Positions 1 through 10,508 of a stretch of 64,000 nucleotides of DNA are shown piece by piece. Source of the stretch: Neurospora intermedia (Eukaryota > Ascomycota > Sordariomycetes > Sordariales > Sordariaceae); contig BTPP01000005.1 in assembly GCA_037102815.1 (NCBI GenBank), forward strand, positions 1,798,001 through 1,862,000, read 5' to 3'. Within the stretch, counting starts at the first letter, position 1. Every line of letters starts with the position of its first letter. A program made the position numbers and the translations under genes. The notes beneath the pieces were generated by a model, which searched no databases, was not told the origin of the DNA, and saw only the letters and a program-made list of their open reading frames with translations.

Positions 1-282
1 CTTTCTGCCCCTGAATCTCGGACTTGCAAACAACTCCTCGGGCAATACGATCAACCACAACTAGGAAAATGAAGCTATTCCCAAGTGTAGTAAATTTCCT
101 CGAAATCCAGCAGATCAACACTTTCCGTACACAGCCAAGTTCATTACAAGATGAAGGACACTGGTGGTTCGAGACCCAGTGGATCTGACTATCCCGCATT
201 GCTGCGTACACTAGAACTAGAACAGGTACCTTGCTGAATAATTGATGTTGTCGTTACGCCGGCGGGAATAGCAACGGAGTTG

Positions 283-290
283 TATAAATA
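283..290 (+). promoter_or_regulatory. TATA box of the aldo-keto reductase gene
   Basis: A TATAAATA octamer lies about 150 bases before the chosen ATG at 441, with a pyrimidine-rich leader in between. The match to a TATA box is direct. Its use as the core promoter of this gene is inferred from position only. Confidence 0.5.
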
Positions 291-440
291 GAACGACAAC
301 AACGTCGCACTTGGCGCCATTGCTCTTTACTTTTATCCTCACGGCAATCCAATCCTTGTTGTTGTACATATATATATTCTCACTCTTGACCACACTTGAG
401 CAGCTTTACTGTTCCCCCAACACCAACAACTTCATCCAAA

Positions 441-1496
441 ATGAACTCTGCCACCTCCAACTTCGAGGTCGATGCCTCCGGCGTCTCACCCAAGCAAATC
501 CACAACCTCATCCCATCTCTCAAGCTCTCCGATGGCAATGAGATTCCCATGGTTCGTCCCTCTTATCCCTTCATCCTTTCTTCCTTCCCTCTCCTGCAAA
601 ACCACATTCTAACAAAATCACTTACACGAAAAAAACAGCTCGGCTACGGTCTCGGCACTGCCAACTACAAATCCGGCGACTCCGCCGACACCATCTCCGA
701 GCCTATTGTCAACGCCACCCTGACCGCTCTCAACGCCGGCTACACGCACCTGGACGGCGCCGAAGTCTACGGCAACGAAGTCGAGCTCGGCAAAGCCATT
801 GCGCAATCCAAGCTGCCTCGCTCGTCCCTATACATCACCACCAAGACTATTGTCCGCGCCGGCGACACAGTCACCCAGTCTTTCAACCGCTCGCTCGAGA
901 AGCTCGGACTTGATTACGTCGACCTGTACCTCTTGCACTCTCCTTTCTTCGCCAAGAACCCCGAGCAGCTCCAGGCGGCGTGGCGGGAAATGGAAAAGAT
1001 CAAGGATAGCGGGATGGCCAAGTCCATTGGTGTTTCCAATTTCCTGATCTCGCATCTGCAGACCCTGTTTGACATTCCTGGAGGGTTGCAGTACCCGCCC
1101 GTCGTTAACCAGATTGAGTACCATCCTTACCTTCAGCATGTGGTTGAGGGCGAGGATTTGGTCGCGTTTTGCCGGGAGAAGCACATTGCTATTGAAGCCT
1201 ATTCGCCGCTGACGGCCATTACCAAGGCTCGCCCGGGCCCTGTCGACCCCATTTACACGCAGCTGGCCAAGAAGTACGGTGTCAGTGAGGCGGAGATTGC
1301 CTTCAGATGGTGTCTGGATCAGGGTATTGTAACGCTCACAACGAGTAGCAATGAGGAGAGGCTAAAGGGCTACCTGCAGAAGCTGCCCAGCTTCAAGTTG
1401 ACACCTAAGGAGGTCGAGGATATCGCGTCAGCTGGAAAGGAGAAGCATTATAGGGTGTGGTGGACTGAGGAGTTCGCTGCAGACGACAGGCATTAA
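441..1496 (+). CDS. aldo-keto reductase (AKR3-like)
   Basis: NADPH-dependent aldehyde/ketone reductase with a TIM-barrel fold, probably cytosolic. Exons are 441-551 and 639-1496, giving 322 residues. The 87-nt intron (GTTCGT donor, CAG acceptor, branch-like TCTAAC) splits the conserved IPM-LGYGLGT stretch; splicing it out restores the family's barrel start. The catalytic tetrad is visible: Asp76 and Tyr81 in LDGAEVYGNE, Lys106 in ITTKT and His137 in LLHSP. The cofactor-binding C-terminal part (TTSSNEERLKGYLQ) is also present. The start was chosen as the ATG at 441; the reading frame is open further upstream but offers no ATG there. The closest relatives by eye are yeast alpha-keto amide or aldehyde reductases (YDL124W type). 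The substrate cannot be read from sequence. The intron contains no stop and is 29 codons long, so retention would insert residues in frame. Confidence 0.9.
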   Translation: MNSATSNFEVDASGVSPKQIHNLIPSLKLSDGNEIPMVRPSYPFILSSFPLLQNHILTKSLTRKKQLGYGLGTANYKSGDSADTISEPIVNATLTALNAGYTHLDGAEVYGNEVELGKAIAQSKLPRSSLYITTKTIVRAGDTVTQSFNRSLEKLGLDYVDLYLLHSPFFAKNPEQLQAAWREMEKIKDSGMAKSIGVSNFLISHLQTLFDIPGGLQYPPVVNQIEYHPYLQHVVEGEDLVAFCREKHIAIEAYSPLTAITKARPGPVDPIYTQLAKKYGVSEAEIAFRWCLDQGIVTLTTSSNEERLKGYLQKLPSFKLTPKEVEDIASAGKEKHYRVWWTEEFAADDRH

Positions 1497-2424
1497 CCCA
1501 TGGAATCTGGCCATGAATCATGGTTTTGGTTGGTAGACATGTTAATTATGCGCTATAATATAAGTTCTTGTTGTTGAATAGTCCCTACTCTTGTGAATGT
1601 AGGACTTGTTCCGTGGGGGGGAAGAACTACGCATGCGGTTCCCTTCAAAGCAACTCGATAAGCATATTGAAGTCATTCATTCATTCAACCGTCTTACAAG
1701 AATATATAATTTATATAGACTCATTTATTCATTGGTCCGTAAACTAAGCGAGCGACTATGAGACTCGTAACTATCATTGATACATGCCCAAGGCCGAGTA
1801 ATCCATTGCAGGCCATGCATTTAACTTCGATCCATGCTTCCGGTCGTTTCGTTTCCATCGTTAACCTAACACAAAAAAGAACTAGACAATCTTACTTCGG
1901 CCCCCCTTTGTTGAACTCTTCATCGTACCATTTTTCCATTATTCGAGCCAACCCTCTTCAGCAGACTTGAGCGCCAAAAGATAAACTCCGCACATTAGGG
2001 GAAAACGGGTCCGTCAGAGAAACGAACAGATAGAAAAGGTTGTGTGACTGCTCGTCATCACTAGATCGGGACAAGGCAGATTCATACTTCCTCCATTATG
2101 AGCCGCGTACCGGGTCGTCTTGATATTGCAAAATCCATAAGTGATGTTGTTTCCAAAGCGCTCGAAGGGGCAGTAGCCTCCCGAGCGTAGGATGTCGGGT
2201 GATTTGTTAAATTAGCTGCAGACGAAGATGTTGTGAAAACCGAATCTCATATGTTATAGGTAAACTTCCAGCTGAGAACCGATTGCGAAAATCCAGCGCA
2301 GGATTGAACGAACGACGTCCTTTGTACTCGAACATTGTCGCAACAAAAGGTAGTGTATACTTGAAACAAAAGAGGAAAATTGTCGTCCTCATGAGTGAGG
2401 GGTCTGTTGTGATATGGCATGCCT
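1497..2424. other. convergent intergenic region, 3' flanks
   Basis: This region lies between the ends of the reductase (+) and the PUF gene (-). It is AT-richer than its neighbours, with TATAAT/TATATAATTTATATA stretches around 1555 and 1700 that could serve in 3'-end formation. I see no coding exon or RNA gene. Confidence 0.5.
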
Positions 2425-5400
2425 TCAGCGGTGATAAGTTCCATTGAAGCGAGGACCAGGAGCAACGCGGCCTCCCATGGCAGGGCCAACACCAGGGCCA
2501 GGACGAGTAGCAACAGCATGGTTGGTGCAGAGCATGCCAACGCGGGAGCCGAACTTCGATCCACGAAGAGAGACCATATGCTTTCGAATGTGAGCAGCAA
2601 CGATCTCCCGGTGCTGAGGATTAGCATGGGTCAGGATGTACTGGATGAGGTAGTTGCCATACTGGTCGCTGGCGATATCGATCAACGGGATACGTGGACG
2701 ATCATGTCTGCCCTCGCAAACGCGATCCAGATAGCGACCCAAGAATTCTGGGCCTCCAATCTTGAGGCACTTCTCAACAACCTTTGAGGCGAACTGGTCC
2801 ATGCTGTACTTAGCTGCATAGCGAATAACATGATCGATAGCACGGCTGCGGTCTGCGGGAGCACCGTGTTCGCAGACATGCTGTATGCACCAGTTTCCAA
2901 ATTGGCCATGGGCGACTATATCGATGTTGGCAAGGACTTCCTCGATGCAGGGACGCTGTGCATACATCATCAGTAAACATGCGGTAAAGAGGTTATGTGG
3001 AACATTAACAGATAATATACCTTGTCTTCTTCCAAACAGTTCTCGAAGATATTCTGGACAACAAGACTACCAGTCTCACCCAATGCAACCTCGTGCCACA
3101 TGCCATGAAGAGCATCGTTGACGTACTTCATGATCTGCGGGGGAGATTCAGTCCATCTCAGCTCGAACAGCTTCTGCCACACGTGGCATGCGTAACGGTG
3201 AATAACCGTCTCCGGAATCCTGCGCAGAAGCTCGTGGACCATGATAGCCTTGTAATCTTCAGGGACAGAATCGAAGGCCTTCTGAACGACGTGGCAACCA
3301 AAGGGATCCATAGAAAGGTTGAGCGTATTACCACGGATTGCCTCAGCAATCTTGATGACTTGCTCAGGAGTACCATGTTCGAAGCAGCGCTGTACGAGAA
3401 AGTTTCCGAACCGATTGACCATCAATGGATAGGCTTGCGCAACGATGGCTTCAACAATGTCATACTTTTGCTCGGGCGTTCCCACCTTAAGCTTCTGCTG
3501 AAGGAAGATAGAAGCCTGTTGGTCATTGTTGCAAACAATCTTGTCGACGATATACTTCCAGTCGCAAGTGACGTTACGGTCCAACAGCCTGCGATAGTTG
3601 AGAGGCTCCGTAGCCGGCAAATAGGTTTGTCCTTCGGAAGTCACAGTCTGTAAGGAGAGTTTGTCAGTCCAATCAATGATGGAATCTATTCCAACGAAAC
3701 TCACCTCTGTTTTCCAAGGTGCTCCTGCAGCAGTAAACTCAGTGGCATGCGGAGAGAGCGGTGATACAACCGGTGGCTGTTGGTAGGCCGAATACATATT
3801 CATACCTGCGCCCCCCGCCATGGCGTTAGGCGGGCCTCCTGGATAAGCAGGAGTAGTAGCTTCATAGTGGGCAGGCCCCATGTTGTACATACTGTAACCA
3901 CCATAGGCACTGGAGGAGCCTAAGCGGTTATCGTATCTGTTGCCTCGACGACCCATGGGGCGGCTCATGTCGTGATCATTGTTGATACGCTCAGGTCGGT
4001 AAGGCTCCAGGGCCGATGGCATATAAGAAGGCTCGTATGCCTGGTTCGAGCCCCGCATGTTCTGCCACGGTGTGGCCTGGGGACCGTCGACAATAGCGAT
4101 AGGTCCGGGAGCAAAAGTCGGAGAATAGGAAGATTTGCTGTTGTTCCAAATGGCGCGAGAACGATTGAGGCCTGCAGCCGACATGTCTAGCAAAGTATCT
4201 CCAGTATCGGAGCGCGCATTGTTGTGAGCCGCCCAGTTATTGTCACGGCCGAATGGCATTTTGGAAGGACATCCAAATGCTCCGTTCGTGGCGGGTCGCG
4301 AGCCCGAGGGAGATACCGTGGCAACACTGGCAGCCTGAAAGTCGGGATCGACACTCAAGTCTGGCGTCGCGCATACACCGTCCTGAGTGACGAAGCGAGT
4401 CTGAGCAAGTTCTTGGTCCAGTCGTGAGATTTTGGTCTGGGCCTGCGCAAGTTCTTGCTTCAAACGCAAGACCTCGTCGTTGGTGGGTTGACCGTCGCTA
4501 AGCGTGGCACTAGCAGGTCTAGTCGTAGATGCAGTTGTATGGAACCCATCCGTAGCGGGCGTGATGGGAAGAGAGCTGCACGACGACTGGTGATCAAGGG
4601 CACGAGGGAATCTGACTTCTTCGTCCAACGGTTTGAAAGACTCGACGCTGCGTTGCTGCAGTGACATGACTTGCTGCTCGGAGATGGTGGCGTACAATTT
4701 GTCCATGGAGTAGGCGTCTACGGCGGCCATGGCCTCGTTCATCTTCACCTATGTATGTTATGTGGTTAACGGATGTAGGCGCTGCTTCCTTGATTGTGGT
4801 TCACTACCTTTGTGTAGTTCCGATTCGCTATTTTGGACGTTTTAAGGGCGCTGATGGAGTGTTTCTGAGGGGACGGCTCGACGTCCTAGCAGAGATCGGG
4901 TCAGTGATTAAGGCCTGTGGATATGTATGAGTGGGTTTAAAGGCGCAAAAGCCGCGAGATAGATTAAGTGAATATTAAAGGAGTGACTGGGACAAAATAC
5001 AGGTCCGATGGTTCGGTCGAAGAAAAGAATAAGGTTGTGAGCAAGCAGTGGCTGAATCTATGTTGCTATGGAAGTGAGCGGGGCTGGTGAGTATCTGGCG
5101 GTCGCATGTCGAGAGGTTTAATACCGACAGGTGCCAGTCCGCTGTAATGATTTTTCGTCCCGAGTGTGTTGCAGTTCGTTGCCGTCTGAGGGCCGGCAAG
5201 GTTCTGACGACCCGGCGGGAGGTGAGGGCAGCAATTCTCCAAGACCCAAAAAAAAGAACCTGAAACATGCAACTGGATACGTAACATACAACTAGAATAC
5301 GTACCTGCTGCAACTTGGGAGACATCATCTCATCGGGAAGCTTCGTGTTCTCATCCTGAGACTGCGAGAAACTCCTGGAAGCCGAAGCACGGCGCTCGTT

Positions 5401-5433
5401 GGGAGAGCCGGTGGATGCTGCGACGGCAGACAT
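2425..5433 (-). CDS. Pumilio/PUF-domain RNA-binding protein with eight repeats
   Basis: Sequence-specific mRNA-binding regulator of stability and translation (family knowledge). Exons on the minus strand: 5433-5305, 4885-4808, 4748-3705, 3647-3021, 2955-2425; 802 residues. The N-terminal half is low complexity (Ser/Asn/Pro/Gly) with a short coiled coil (LKQELAQAQTKISRLDQELA, in the exon ending at 3705). Eight PUF repeats fill roughly residues 450-765; helix motifs in order are ASIFLQ, GNFLVQ, GCHVVQ, ACHVWQ, GSLVVQ, GNWCIQ, ASKVVE, GNYLIQ. The repeat spanning the 2956-3020 intron joins cleanly as EEDK-RPCIEEV. No RRM is visible, unlike yeast Jsn1/Puf2. By the known code (N..Q=U, C/S..Q=A, S..E=G) the repeats predict UGUAAAUA. 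The ATG at 5433 has a good context (ACCATG). The orthologue name is not certain, so no symbol is given. The leader upstream is long. Confidence 0.9.
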
Positions 5434-7255
5434 GGTCGTCTGCTGGGGGCTGGGTGTTGAATGACCTAGCCTGAGGGGATTGGAGGGATGCTTTGGGTGC
5501 TGGTGTTTCACAATGGGAGGAGATGCTCAAGATGGTGATAGAGAAAAGCAGTAGATTTGGTTCCAATGGCGACGAAAGACACAGATAAATAGAAGCTTGG
5601 GGACGAGAGATGACCACAAACCGCTTTTGAGAAAAAACGGTTGGTGATGGCACCGACAAGAAGATGCAGAAGAGGAAGAAGCCTTAAAGATATGTGTTGA
5701 TATAATGGGGAAAAGAGAAAGAGCTCCAAGAGCTGGTCTGGGACGGAAGAAAGGGTTTAATTGTGCCCGAGATACCCGTACTTTCAGCTACAGTTGCCCT
5801 GAACTTGGACCTTTTGCAAGGCAACAGCAACAAACATCTTGGTGAGGGGACGATGGACGCACCGGTCAGAATAGGGCTAGAGATAGGTATGAGCCTGGGA
5901 TGACCGAGACTAAAGTCGAAATGGTCACGGTGGACCCTTGGCTCCCGAGGGAGGAAGGCACGACGGAACTGTGACCGGGACTGCCCAGGTGTCACTGCCC
6001 GGACACTCCAAGCGAAAAGGGGTACATGATGCCTATGAGATAATCCGCGATCTCTAGGTATGATCGAAGCTCACTTGGGCAACCATCAGAGGATCTGAAG
6101 AGTGAACGCACATCGGCTCGTCCATGCGAAAATCGGAATTGAATATGATGAGTTGCTGGGGAAGTTGCGACCGGTCTTCCAGCTAACGATCATCGGCGTT
6201 TGGCGTCGTGCCTCCCGTCCTTGTAGCGGGATCCTTATCACCAAGCCGAAGTTTTTCACTTGTCGCGGGGACGTCGGGCATGATGGTCAACCGAGCCAGC
6301 GATAATACATCCTGCCGCGCTAAGGACCTTGCTGTCCGGCTGCCACTTCCCATACGATCAACGGGTTTCTGGATTAGGCGTCCGAGCCCCAGTGACATAT
6401 TCCGAGTCCATTAGGCGGTATTCAAAGGTGTTCATGTCACCTGCCATCCGGTGTGATCTACCATTCTTCGTCGGAATGAAAATGAGTAGAGTAGGTAGAG
6501 GTAGGGAAGCATCCAACATCTGGAAGCTTCAACAAGACAGCATCATCACCTAGCATCGTCGGCATCAACAGATAGGAGTGGCGGGTCGGCTTTTCTCGTC
6601 CCGTAGGGCTGGGATGCCAAGGTCTTTGCAAAATATGGCAGGTGTGATTAGCTTCCTTTCCTATCCATTTTATTTTGGAATAGGCTAGGAATGGAGCAGG
6701 AAGAGCCAACGCACCTTTTCACATTCATGGCGTTCTTTGACATGGACGGCTTGTGCAAAGATCTTGGGTGATCCGACACTCGCTTGTTGTTTTTACCCAA
6801 ATGATCAAAGCTGTTCGTAAAGAGGGACAATGGCGAAGGGTCATATCCTACCTCTAGCCCATCCGCGCTATGGAATCAAGTACGGTATCTTCAGCTTATC
6901 AACAGGCGCTCCTTTGTTCGATGCATAACAAGACTTGTATAGACGCATGGGAGGACAGTCCGGAGATGAACCTTTGTCAAAGCTGGTAACCACAAACCTG
7001 CCTGTCAAACTAGGCGACGATTCAACAACATTTGAAGTGGCAAGTGCCGCGGGCGTCGCTGACCATACTATGTGCAGTTATGGCAGCACCTCGTCACGGG
7101 GAGACTGTTATGGCATCAAGTACTGAACGGGAAAATGGATGTCGGAATGGACCAACTGCCGGAGGAACGCCAGGTATTCGGGGTATATGATTCTAGTCCG
7201 CCCACTATATGATACATGTACACGTCGTGTAGTTTCGTTTTCGGGACGTCGTGTC
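5434..7255. other. intergenic region and long leader of the PUF gene
   Basis: About 1.8 kb between the PUF start and the mS33 stop, both genes being on the minus strand. The part nearest the PUF start is strongly pyrimidine-biased on the sense strand, as Sordariaceae leaders often are. Only short open frames occur, all lacking a convincing start or homology. No RNA gene or repeat was recognised. Confidence 0.5.
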
Positions 7256-7767
7256 TTATTTCTTCTTCTTCGCATCTGTCGCAGAATATGAACGTTAGAG
7301 ATTTGAACCGTGAGCAAGAGGTACAGACGAAACCCACCGGCCGCCGAGGGTGCCGTTCTCTTCTTCTTGGGCGCTCCCTTGTCGCGGGCTCTCAGACTGT
7401 AAGGTATGGTTAGATTGTGATGCTTTTGCAAGTAAACACTAGCAGGAAGGAGAGAGACGAACGCTGCCAAGTGCTCCAAACGATCATCATCAACCTCATC
7501 GTCCACCTCGAGACCAAGAGTACCGAACTCCTTTTGCAGCTCGCGAATACCGACGTTCTTGCGGGGGTAGTAGGTCGCAAGTGCCGGGCCCTTGAGTCGC
7601 TGACGCAGGATCTTGTTACCGGTCCGGATGCCTTCGGGATTGAAAGTCGTCGAGAAGAGCTCGCAACGAGCCTAGGTATAACCTAGTTAGCGGACTGGTT
7701 TTTCCTCTCGTTCGGAACTGTTCCATACCTTCACAAGTTGCAGTAACCGCGCCCGTGGGACAGACAT
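7256..7767 (-). CDS. rsm27: mitochondrial small-subunit ribosomal protein mS33 (Rsm27/MRPS33)
   Basis: Component of the mitochondrial 37S ribosomal subunit. Four exons on the minus strand, 7767-7729, 7671-7463, 7396-7338 and 7275-7256, give 108 residues. The protein starts MSVPRARLLQLVKARCELF and contains the family block FNPEGIRTGNKILRQRLKGP followed by ATYYPRK, then an acidic segment, then the basic GAPKKKRTAPSAADAKKKK-like tail. Introns are 57, 66 and 62 nt. The second uses a GTTCGT donor with a CTAAC branch site; the third uses GTGGGT and leaves a last exon of only 20 nt encoding part of one codon, AKKKK and the stop. The last junction is the least certain; the alternative donor one codon away gives a poor tail. 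The gene shares a 474-bp upstream region with the divergent RNase III gene. Confidence 0.88.
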
Positions 7768-8241
7768 CTTGCCGTTACATGGAATTGCGGATTCGCGAAA
7801 TCTAGAAACAGCAACAACAAGAGCCGCCGGATTGTTCGACGTCGTTCAGAGATCTCCCGCTCCAGCCCGTCAAGCAATGCGCCACCAATCATAACCATTC
7901 ATTGGTACAAAGAGTGGAGCACGGGTTGCAACCGTTGTTTTTGAGCCGCACTGTCCCCGAGCCGTCAGGCGCAAGCCCGCTGATGAAGCTGAGGGCGGCG
8001 CGTTCCAGGGCTGACAGGCGCTAAGAATGACAGCTACGGGCCATAACAGGGCAGCAGCACTACCTGCAGCAGTGATGTGGATCTGGGGTCGAACAGGGGG
8101 TTAGGGTTTCCACTACGCAATGGCCCGGGATTTCGTTCTCATCTTGAATCCGTTTTCGATTCTGCCTCTTTACAATTTCATCGCCGCATCAACGCGCGAT
8201 CTGAGGCATTCGGATTGCTTGTAGGAAAGTACAATCTTGCC
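7768..8241. promoter_or_regulatory. shared divergent promoter region (mS33 / RNase III)
   Basis: 474 bp separate the two divergent start codons, so both promoters and both leaders must lie here. No TATA box is obvious. The frame of the RNase III is open for 55 codons upstream of its ATG, but without another ATG. Confidence 0.5.
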
Positions 8242-9300
8242 ATGCCGAAACACGGACTCACCCCGGAGGAGGTATCAGAACCGCCCTCCAAGCGTGCGAA
8301 GTCAGACTCTGCACCATCCGCATCACAAGGCCCTACATTGGAGTCCGCAACCTCCGTCCAAATTCCTTCTTTGCATGCCAATACCAAATGGACACTCGCT
8401 ACCATCCAGAGAACGCGGCCACCGCTCCCCGACATTCTGGACCCGGCACTCAAAAAGGCGGCGCTCACACACCCTGGTAAAGCTAACAACGACCCTGTTG
8501 CAAGTTATGAGAGGCTGGAGTGGATTGGCGATGCCTATCTTGAGCTCATCGCCTCCTCCTTCATATACCAAACTTTCCCGACCTTGCCGGCTGGCAAAAG
8601 CGCACAACGTCGCGAGATGCTTATCCGCAACACCACACTAGGCGAATTCTCGGTCTATTACGGCTTGGACAAGATGGCCGATATCCCGGAAGAATTCAAC
8701 ATGGAGGGCAGAGTGGGCGGTACAAACGCAAGTCAAAAAGTCAGAGTTAAGATTCTCGGAGACCTTTTCGAAGCCTATGTGGGAGGCGTGATTCTTTCCG
8801 ATCCTGCCAATGGGATTCAGCGTGCTTCAGACTGGCTCAAGGCCCTATGGGGTCCTATCATGGCGGAGTACATCCGCGAGGAAGAGAAGAAGGCCAAGAA
8901 GCCGGAGCAAAAGCAGTCCGCAAGTGGCCAGATACTCGACCCAAAGACAGTACTCGAAGCTGCCATTGGAGCCAGGGGTGTCAAGATCGAGTATAAAGAT
9001 CTGCCTTCCAAAAACCTCAAGGACAGGGGAACCAAGCTGCCTCTTTTCGCTATTGGCTGTTTTATGACAGGCTGGGGAGAGACGAACCTGCAACTTGGGC
9101 ACGGAAGTGCTTTGAGCAAGAAGGAGGCTGGTCAGAAAGCGGCTCAAATGGCTCTGGATAACAAGAAGCTGCTCAAGAAGTTTGCGGACAAGAAGGCGGA
9201 GATGAAGGCCGCGCGGGAAGCCCAGCTGCAGCAGGCAGGAGTGACGTTCCCCTTGAAGGATCAGCCTTCGGCACAGGAAACCACTGGCGGCGTGTTGTAG
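8242..9300 (+). CDS. rnt1: nuclear RNase III, Rnt1-like, with C-terminal dsRNA-binding domain
   Basis: Double-strand-specific endoribonuclease expected to process pre-rRNA and sn/snoRNA precursors (role from yeast Rnt1). Intronless, 352 residues. An N-terminal basic stretch (PPSKRAK) resembles a nuclear localisation signal. The RNase III signature is present at about residues 90-105 (YERLEWIGDAYLEL, with the catalytic acidic residues retained), and the second catalytic acidic pair lies in KILGDLFEAYVGG. The C-terminal part, with GWGETNLQLGHGSALSKKEA and AAQMAL, reads as a dsRBD. Retained catalytic residues argue against the inactive mitoribosomal RNase III-fold proteins (mL44/mL57). The ATG at 8242 (GCCATG) is the first in this frame. 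A Lys/Glu/Ala-rich helix and a short tail end the protein. Confidence 0.85.
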   Translation: MPKHGLTPEEVSEPPSKRAKSDSAPSASQGPTLESATSVQIPSLHANTKWTLATIQRTRPPLPDILDPALKKAALTHPGKANNDPVASYERLEWIGDAYLELIASSFIYQTFPTLPAGKSAQRREMLIRNTTLGEFSVYYGLDKMADIPEEFNMEGRVGGTNASQKVRVKILGDLFEAYVGGVILSDPANGIQRASDWLKALWGPIMAEYIREEEKKAKKPEQKQSASGQILDPKTVLEAAIGARGVKIEYKDLPSKNLKDRGTKLPLFAIGCFMTGWGETNLQLGHGSALSKKEAGQKAAQMALDNKKLLKKFADKKAEMKAAREAQLQQAGVTFPLKDQPSAQETTGGVL

Positions 9301-10508
9301 CGACCAAGTACTGTTCGGTCTCATATGATCTTTAATACTGCGACACACCAACCATCACATGCCCGTAGTCTCGTGGTTTACCTCGGTCGTTGGCCATGAG
9401 CAGGACGCATAGCAGATGAATTAGGCTATTCATTACTGCGGGTAAACGACCCGGGTTTAAGGGAGGACCGGGGACAGTTTCGTTTGCACATATGAAGAGA
9501 AACCACACGAACAAGCTGTGGACAAAGTCGATGATGAACCATCTTGTTCATCCACAGGTCAGCACCCCCTTTCATAGTTAGTAGAGATATCCATCAGGCA
9601 CCTTCGGAATGTTATACCCTTACCTGGAGTGTTCGTTACTTTCAAAAATCTGGCGGCTTATCTTGAATTCAGGTCTCACGAACCACTATGCTTTGACAAC
9701 CAAGACTCTAAGGACAAAGACATTGAAGACGGGGTCCTCAAGTTTCTGTACGGTGATCATGAAGCGCTCGACCAATCATTAACATCTGCTCGGTGTATCC
9801 CAAGTGCGCTTACTACGGCCGAGCTATCAAGATTCAAGCCGGCTCCGTCCAGGGGAGACCCGATCCCACCTCGCCTACTCCGGGGTGCGCCGAAAAGATG
9901 GGGAAGTGGAGATCCGATCAGGCCTTAACGAGTTGCGTGCCGAGGCATCCCAAATAGCGGAGAGCTGTACCACCTGCCCGTGAAACATCGCCCAATCGAC
10001 ATCAATGACAAGCACCTGTAGTTGCGCTCGCACAACAACAGCAGAGACTCCCACTTACAACTAACACGATGTAATCCAACCCAGTCCAACCCCCACTTTC
10101 GCCCACCCGAATGACCTTTCTTTTACCTATGGTGTCGGCATCCTTCTCTCTGAGGTATAGACATTATTGCTCCGAGCTTCAACAGTTCAGCTCGCAATCA
10201 AAGTTTCAGCGGCCCGCCGATTGCGATTCCCGACCGGTGTGAGCCAGTCTCCAAAGATCATCCATCAACAGAACCCCTTTGTCACGCTTCACGAATCGAC
10301 GTTTTTATACCCCCAACGACCCCATCGACGCGCTTTACGACTACAATCTGCTTTGCCACTGCAATTTCCAGCCATATACCCAACGATAGACATACCATAC
10401 CAAACGCGATCGTAATATCATTTACCACTACATACTATTGTCATCATATCTGTCCCAGTTACACAAGTAATAATTTGATCTATTGGCGACGCTTCATATA
10501 CCATAAAA
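9301..10508. other. intergenic region upstream of the Atg37-like gene
   Basis: 1.2 kb containing the 3' flank of the RNase III gene and the promoter/leader of the next gene. From about 10080 to 10500 it is rich in C and A with few G on the plus strand, typical of a 5' leader. No supported exon, RNA gene or repeat. Confidence 0.45.

Noticed and set aside
8242-9300. Identification as mitoribosomal mL44/mL57 (RNase III fold)
   Set aside because: Catalytic acidic residues and a C-terminal dsRBD are retained, and the N-terminus carries a nuclear-type signal rather than a presequence.
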